Assembly (NCBI GenBank): GCA_007132255.1
Contig: SLOZ01000077.1
Location: 1 to 10,073 of the forward strand
Length of the DNA: 10,073 bases
DNA from: Limnochordia bacterium
Lineage (GTDB): Bacteria; Bacillota; Limnochordia; Darwinibacteriales; B1SED10-159
Direction: 5' to 3'
In this document: positions 6,892-10,073 of the stretch, in pieces
Layout of the letters: each line of letters opens with the position of its first letter
Position numbering within the stretch: position 1 is the stretch's first letter
Position numbers and translations under genes: made by a program
Notes under the pieces: generated by a model
Database searches by the model: none
The model's input: only the letters and a program-made list of their open reading frames with translations
Told to the model about the DNA's origin: nothing

Positions 6892-7323
6892 CCCATGCCC
6901 TCCTCTTCATCAAACCATTTGATCTTACACACCATAGCATCAAATTGAGTATCTACCCAGCAGCCGGGTCTCATAAAGATCGGTAACGGAGCTTGCAAGA
7001 GCTCAAAAGCCCTTGAACTAGATTTTCAACGCGCCCACAGCAACACCTCTGTACGCGAAAGATGTCTGTGAAACGAGCCTACAAGACGACCATTCGCCCC
7101 CCTTACGGCACCCTCATAAAAACAATTGCGATTACAAAACTATGTGCTCGGCAACATCCTAAGTCCGCTACTGCGGTTCCTTCATGAAGAAGTGCCAGTC
7201 ATTCAACAAATCAACCAATCACGCTTTGCATCTTTCATTATTTTACCATACAGAACCGCTTTCAGCAAATCGACGCTTTTCGTACTTTGCACTAAAGAAC
7301 ACAAGCACTTCTCGTCATTTTTC
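6892..7323. other. Divergent intergenic region, no gene seen
   Basis: About 430 bases between degV and the plus-strand promoter at 7324 hold no believable gene. An 80-codon plus-strand frame beginning with TTG at 7126 has no ribosome site, runs through the promoter at 7324-7352 and looks random. The degV side carries the ATCAAA palindrome (6909-6923). Small hairpins such as CCGC-tact-GCGG near 7167-7178 are present without T-runs. No T-box, riboswitch or tRNA was recognised. The half nearest the antiporter gene is visibly richer in A+T than the flanking genes. Confidence 0.5.
6909..6923. promoter_or_regulatory. ATCAAA palindrome upstream of degV (possible operator)
   Basis: ATCAAA-CCA-TTTGAT is a perfect inverted repeat with 6-base arms, placed just upstream of the degV ribosome site. 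A third ATCAAA half-site lies at 6939-6944. The position suits a repressor site or a short 5' RNA hairpin. The regulator cannot be named, and such A+T-rich repeats also arise by chance. Confidence 0.35.
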
Positions 7324-7352
7324 TTGAATTCAAGAGCAAATTCGAATATAAT
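7324..7352 (+). promoter_or_regulatory. Sigma-A promoter of the antiporter-like gene
   Basis: A -35 box TTGAAT (7324-7329) and a perfect -10 box TATAAT (7347-7352) are separated by exactly 17 bases. Transcription should begin near 7359. The start codon of the membrane gene follows at 7396 with an AAGGAAGG ribosome site, so the leader is short (about 37 bases). Confidence 0.85.
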
Positions 7353-7353
7353 T

Positions 7354-7371
7354 AACCTATCAAAATAGGTT
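7354..7371 (+). promoter_or_regulatory. Perfect palindrome over the predicted transcription start
   Basis: AACCTAT-CAAA-ATAGGTT has two 7-base arms and a 4-base spacer. It begins two bases after the -10 box and spans the expected +1. A protein bound here would block RNA polymerase, so it is a good candidate operator. Alternatively it makes a hairpin at the 5' end of the mRNA that could protect it from decay. There is no T-run behind it, so it is not a terminator. Confidence 0.5.
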
Positions 7372-7395
7372 CATACATAGAAGGAAGGTGCTCCG

Positions 7396-8964
7396 ATGGA
7401 AATGGGTTTATTTCTCGCCGCACCACTGATACTAGGATTCTCCGTACTCTATGCACCGGTCCGAGTGCGCCACTGGCTGGGTTTTCTCGGTTCATTGTTG
7501 TTGGTGGTCTTCACAGCTTGGATGGCCGCTCGGGACTCATCGTCCAGCATATCTGTTCCTTTTGTCCTCGAAACACGTTGGATGTTCAATAGCCAACATG
7601 CGCTGGCTGCCGCAGCATTTGCCGTGTCGGCTGCACCGATCCTCCTTCTTACAGGTGTAAAGGGACGCCGCATCCAAATGGGATTCCTAGTACTGGCTCT
7701 AGCTGGAGCTTGGGGAGTCGTGTTTGCTGAAACGTATTTGGCATTGTTCCTATCTTGGGAATTCGTTACACTATCCACAGCGGTTATCATCTTGGCTGAC
7801 GAACGTTTGCAGTCTCACCGGATTGGTCTCCGGTTTCTGCTAGTTCATCTTGTAGCAGGTCTAAGTATGTTGTTTGGCATTCTCATGCAGTACAATATCA
7901 CAGGTTCCATGGATATTGCACTGCCGGCGAGTCATGGTGTCACAGTACTTCTGACCCTGGCTGTCGGAACCAAAGCAGCATTCCTACCCATTCACTTTTG
8001 GCTCCCATTCACCTATCCGAAAGTCAGTCCCTATGCAACGCTGTTCTTGGCCATGCTGACAACCAAAGTTGGTATTGTTGGTGTAGTGCGGCTACTGCCG
8101 CCGATGCCGTTTTTGACGTATATGGGTGGAGCCATGGCGATTTACGGTGCCTTGATGTCATTGGCTCAAGCTCGTATGCGGCCCATCATGAGCTACCTAA
8201 TTATCAGCGGAATGGGCTTCATGGTAGCTGCAGCCGGAGTTGGCTCCAATGATGCTGCATTACTGCACATGTTTCATCATATGCTGTATAAATCCCTGCT
8301 GTTTATGGTGATTTTGATCTCCGTGGATCTTTCCCGCAGTGGTGACCTAAAAAAGCAAACGGCGAAGCCATTATGGTCTTTGGTCTTAGCGTTGATTGGC
8401 TCCCTTGCCGCTGTGGGACTGCCGCCATTCAATGGCTACGTCAGTAAAGCGTTGGTCAAGGAAGCCGTCTACGGCACACCGGTAGCCACAATGCTGCAGA
8501 TTGCTGCGATACTGACAGTGATGTCCGTTAGCCGTTTTCTGTATTACACCTATATCTCCCCCAATATGAACCGTTCGATCTCTCCGCTGGATGCCACCGA
8601 TGAACAGCTGGGCGCCATCTGGCTGACAGCAGCCCTTGTACTCTTAACCGGCATCTTTCCTGTTATCCCCAGAGATAGTGTGGCTTACGTTTACTCCTGG
8701 TCCACCATGTGGGGAGGATTGCAGTTGGTCCTGCCTGGTTTGGTAATCCTGCTCGTCTTTCGCAAGTGGCTGCATCCGAAAGACGGAATGCGCAGCCGGG
8801 CGACGTTTCTCCGAAAAATCACATGGGAGCAGCCCAAACAATTGTTCTTCCGTTTGGGTCAAATGGAAATGGAAATGACGCAACTGCCGAACGTTCAATA
8901 TGTCATTGCCGCATTCATTATGATTATGCTCATGGTTATGTTGGCTTTGGTTACCACGACGTAG
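7396..8964 (+). CDS. Orphan Mrp antiporter / complex I type membrane subunit
   Basis: This 522-residue integral membrane protein has roughly 13-14 hydrophobic segments and belongs to the proton-conducting NuoL/M/N-MrpA/D family. The key charged residues of the ion path are visible: Glu122 in LSWEFVTLST, Lys193 in GTKAAFLPIHFWLP, Lys224 in LTTKVGIVG, the HMFHHMLYKS stretch (291-300) with His and Lys299, and Lys351/Lys355 near GYVSKALVKEA. A polar segment (about 456-498) precedes a last helix ending at the C-terminus, different from the long lateral helix of NuoL. Neighbouring genes encode no other Mrp, Nuo, hydrogenase or DabA subunit. The partner may be elsewhere, or the protein may work with the small zinc-ribbon protein that follows 23 bases later. 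Ion or proton transport is inferred from family. The closest subfamily (MrpD, HyfB, DabB) cannot be decided here. The ATG has AAGGAAGG upstream. Confidence 0.85.
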   Translation: MEMGLFLAAPLILGFSVLYAPVRVRHWLGFLGSLLLVVFTAWMAARDSSSSISVPFVLETRWMFNSQHALAAAAFAVSAAPILLLTGVKGRRIQMGFLVLALAGAWGVVFAETYLALFLSWEFVTLSTAVIILADERLQSHRIGLRFLLVHLVAGLSMLFGILMQYNITGSMDIALPASHGVTVLLTLAVGTKAAFLPIHFWLPFTYPKVSPYATLFLAMLTTKVGIVGVVRLLPPMPFLTYMGGAMAIYGALMSLAQARMRPIMSYLIISGMGFMVAAAGVGSNDAALLHMFHHMLYKSLLFMVILISVDLSRSGDLKKQTAKPLWSLVLALIGSLAAVGLPPFNGYVSKALVKEAVYGTPVATMLQIAAILTVMSVSRFLYYTYISPNMNRSISPLDATDEQLGAIWLTAALVLLTGIFPVIPRDSVAYVYSWSTMWGGLQLVLPGLVILLVFRKWLHPKDGMRSRATFLRKITWEQPKQLFFRLGQMEMEMTQLPNVQYVIAAFIMIMLMVMLALVTTT

Positions 8965-8987
8965 CCGGGCATGAGGAGGGTACACGA

Positions 8988-9251
8988 ATGGTATTAAGAA
9001 AAACTGTTTATGCTTTGGTAAAGCGTCTCTTCTTTGTTTTTCTTGCCCTTGTTGCTGTTGGATCGGTCTGGAATGCCTCGTTAGACACTCCGTCGGCCTT
9101 CGGCCTATTGGTTGCGATTATCGGTTGGTCAGGAGCCACCACGACAGGTGCCCTGATGGCCACACGCAAAGTGGTCTGTCCGCGATGCCAAACCGTTGTT
9201 ATCCCAGCTCGTGGTGCCGCCAAAACGCCATGCCAGTACTGCACCAATTAA
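8988..9251 (+). CDS. Small two-helix membrane protein with C-terminal zinc ribbon
   Basis: The 87-residue product has a basic N-terminus (VLRK...VKR), two predicted membrane helices (about 14-30 and 37-57) and a C-terminal tail with Cys64-Pro-Arg-Cys67 and Cys82-Gln-Tyr-Cys85. The CxxC-14-CxxC spacing is that of a zinc ribbon or rubredoxin-like knuckle. By the positive-inside rule both ends should be cytoplasmic. I do not recognise a named family. The start ATG is fixed by GAGGAGGG 7 bases before it. A longer open frame from 8709 overlaps the membrane-subunit gene and is spurious. It lies 23 bases after that gene, with a terminator right behind, so the two form a two-gene unit. It could be an accessory subunit, an assembly factor or a metal sensor for its partner. 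Confidence 0.8.
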   Translation: MVLRKTVYALVKRLFFVFLALVAVGSVWNASLDTPSAFGLLVAIIGWSGATTTGALMATRKVVCPRCQTVVIPARGAAKTPCQYCTN

Positions 9252-9269
9252 GCTGCTACTCTGATTCTT

Positions 9270-9295
9270 AGAGCACCCATCCTGGGTGCTCTTTT
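9270..9295 (+). terminator. Intrinsic terminator after the zinc-ribbon gene
   Basis: AGAGCACCCA (9270-9279) and TGGGTGCTCT (9283-9292) are perfectly complementary and are followed by a short T-run (9292-9295). The stem is strong (9-10 bp). It starts 18 bases after the stop codon and closes the antiporter/zinc-ribbon unit. Confidence 0.88.
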
Positions 9296-9375
9296 GGCGA
9301 CGAACACCCGGTCTCAGGCGGAGAATCACAGCCCGGCCAAAAAACTGTTGCAGGAGATCCAATACGGGTCGGGAA

Positions 9376-9384
9376 TGATACACT
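9376..9384 (+). promoter_or_regulatory. Possible extended -10 promoter for the YheA-like gene
   Basis: TGATACACT contains the extended -10 element TG-n-TACACT. No good -35 lies 17 bases before it, as is usual for extended -10 promoters. Since a terminator stands at 9270-9295, the following gene needs its own promoter, and this is the best candidate. Transcription would start near 9391, only about 20 bases before the TTG start. Confidence 0.4.
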
Positions 9385-9411
9385 GTAGGACAATTTTTGG
9401 AGGTGCATTTT

Positions 9412-9747
9412 TTGAGTTTAGAAGCTAAGGCAAAAGAGCTTGCCGACGTGATGAAAGAAACGGAAGAATACCAAGGTCTTAATTCGGCACAGGCCCGTGT
9501 CAAACTGGACCCTGTAGCACAGGATCTCTTAACCCAGCTACAGAGTGCCCAGCAAGAGCTACAGCAAGCTCAAGCCCAAGGGCAGCAGATTAACCCTGAC
9601 CAAATTTCCGAGTTCCAGACTCTAGAACAACAGGCCCAGAACAACTTGACCCTGCAAAACCTCATTAAGGCGCAGCAGGCATTCGGCGAAGTCATGAACA
9701 CCGTCAACGAAACCCTTGGTGAAGAATTGTTCGGCTCGCAGCAATAG
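9412..9747 (+). CDS. YlbF/YheA-family small helical protein (UPF0342-like)
   Basis: The 111-residue product is almost wholly helical and Gln-rich (about 15 Gln between residues 40 and 85), with the pattern of the YlbF/YmcA/YheA group of Bacillota. The C-terminal stretch AFGEVMNTVNETLGEEL corresponds to the conserved end of YheA-type proteins. YlbF and YmcA work with YaaT on RNase Y and regulate biofilm, competence and sporulation in Bacillus, while the role of YheA is unknown, so no function is claimed. The start is TTG at 9412, because GGAGGT lies 7 bases upstream. The TTG at 9397 overlaps this ribosome site and is rejected. It is a monocistronic unit between two terminators. Confidence 0.82.
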   Translation: MSLEAKAKELADVMKETEEYQGLNSAQARVKLDPVAQDLLTQLQSAQQELQQAQAQGQQINPDQISEFQTLEQQAQNNLTLQNLIKAQQAFGEVMNTVNETLGEELFGSQQ

Positions 9748-9762
9748 TCAAACAAAGAAAAG

Positions 9763-9787
9763 CAACCTCAGATGGGGTTGTTTTTTT
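9763..9787 (+). terminator. Intrinsic terminator after the YheA-like gene
   Basis: CAACCTC (9763-9769) pairs with GGGGTTG (9774-9780), with one T-G pair and an AGAT loop, followed by seven T residues (9781-9787). The A-rich stretch AAAGAAAA before the stem mirrors the T-run, so the structure could also work on the opposite strand. Confidence 0.88.
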
Positions 9788-9821
9788 CTTTATTTAACAC
9801 ATTTAATGCGAAAAACCAAAG

Positions 9822-9835
9822 GAAAAGTGCTTTTC
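9822..9835. promoter_or_regulatory. Small palindrome before the glutamate dehydrogenase gene
   Basis: GAAAA-GTGC-TTTTC is a perfect inverted repeat with 5-base arms, 46 bases before the gdh start. A -10-like TAATGT sits at 9844-9849 without a good -35, so the palindrome falls where the -35 region should be. An activator site replacing a weak -35 is possible, but the evidence is thin. Confidence 0.25.
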
Positions 9836-9880
9836 GTCACGAATAATGTAGAGAAACCAATAAGACTTTGAGGTGAAACG

Positions 9881-10073
9881 ATGAGCAGTGCACTAACTAT
9901 GGTTCAGGAACAGTTGAACGAAGCACGGCAATTGATGAATCTTTCCGATGACGTGTATGAAGTTCTCAAGTATCCCCGTCGTGTTATTCAAGTTGCGATT
10001 CCGGTAAAGATGGATGACGGGAGCATGAAAACGTTCATTGGTTTTCGGTCACAGCACACCGAGGCATTAGGAC
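9881..10073 (+). CDS. Glutamate dehydrogenase, N-terminal part (runs off right edge)
   Basis: Only the first 64 codons are present. Residues 23-45 (DDVYEVLKYP...IPVKMDDGS) and FIGFRSQHTEALG match the N-terminal domain of hexameric Glu/Leu/Phe/Val dehydrogenases. The MDDGS...F.G.R.QH pattern leads to the glutamate-binding region that lies beyond the edge. RocG/GudB-type enzymes interconvert glutamate and 2-oxoglutarate with NAD. Leucine or phenylalanine dehydrogenases lack this exact N-terminus, so glutamate is the best guess. The ATG at 9881 has GAGGTG 5 bases upstream. The gene follows a terminator, so it is transcribed separately from the YheA-like gene. Confidence 0.85.
   Translation, partial: MSSALTMVQEQLNEARQLMNLSDDVYEVLKYPRRVIQVAIPVKMDDGSMKTFIGFRSQHTEALG

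Noticed and set aside
7126..7368. 80-codon plus-strand frame in the intergenic region
   Set aside because: It has a TTG start without a ribosome site, spans a near-perfect promoter and its start-site palindrome, and has no recognisable motif.
8709..8987. N-terminal extension of the zinc-ribbon protein
   Set aside because: It overlaps the last 256 bases of the membrane-subunit gene in another frame. The ribosome site GAGGAGGG fixes the start at 8988.

Overview
The window looks like ordinary chromosome of a Gram-positive, low-to-mid GC bacterium (Bacillota, most likely Bacilli). The evidence is strong GGAGG-type ribosome binding sites, GTG and TTG starts, a PyrR-type pyrimidine attenuator, a YheA/YlbF-type small helical protein, a DegV-family protein and classical TTGaca-17-TAtaAT promoters. 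GC content is close to 50%, which would suit the Alicyclobacillus/Tumebacillus/Effusibacillus side of the Bacilli, but nothing here fixes the genus. No transposase, phage gene, CRISPR array, tRNA or rRNA gene was seen.

Left two thirds (1-6891), all on the minus strand, read right to left: degV (lipid-binding protein), a YaiI/YqxD-family PIN-like protein, zwf (glucose-6-phosphate dehydrogenase), a KynB-like cyclase-family metal hydrolase, an HD-domain hydrolase, a GDSL/SGNH esterase, then the pyrimidine genes pyrB and pyrC. pyrC runs off the left edge. The zwf-cyclase-HD-GDSL genes lie close together with good ribosome sites and no terminator between them, so they are probably one operon. The pyr operon has its own sigma-A promoter, whose -35 box contains the stop codon of the GDSL gene. 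Its roughly 210-base leader holds a PyrR-binding hexaloop hairpin followed by an intrinsic terminator just before pyrB, so the uridine nucleotide level should decide read-through into pyrB and pyrC.

A divergent intergenic region (6892-7395) separates these genes from the plus-strand genes. It holds an ATCAAA palindrome close to degV and a near-consensus promoter with a perfect 7-bp-arm palindrome at the predicted transcription start on the other side.

Right third (7396-10073), plus strand: an orphan membrane subunit of the Mrp antiporter/complex I family, without any other Mrp or Nuo subunit, followed by a small two-helix membrane protein with a CxxC...CxxC zinc ribbon. This pair is closed by a strong terminator and is the least explained unit of the window. 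Next comes a separate YheA/YlbF-like gene with its own terminator, then the start of a glutamate dehydrogenase gene that runs off the right edge.

Most of the window is core metabolism (pyrimidine synthesis, pentose phosphate entry, glutamate metabolism). The best candidates for something not yet described are the orphan antiporter/zinc-ribbon pair with its palindromic operator, and the hydrolase cluster behind zwf.
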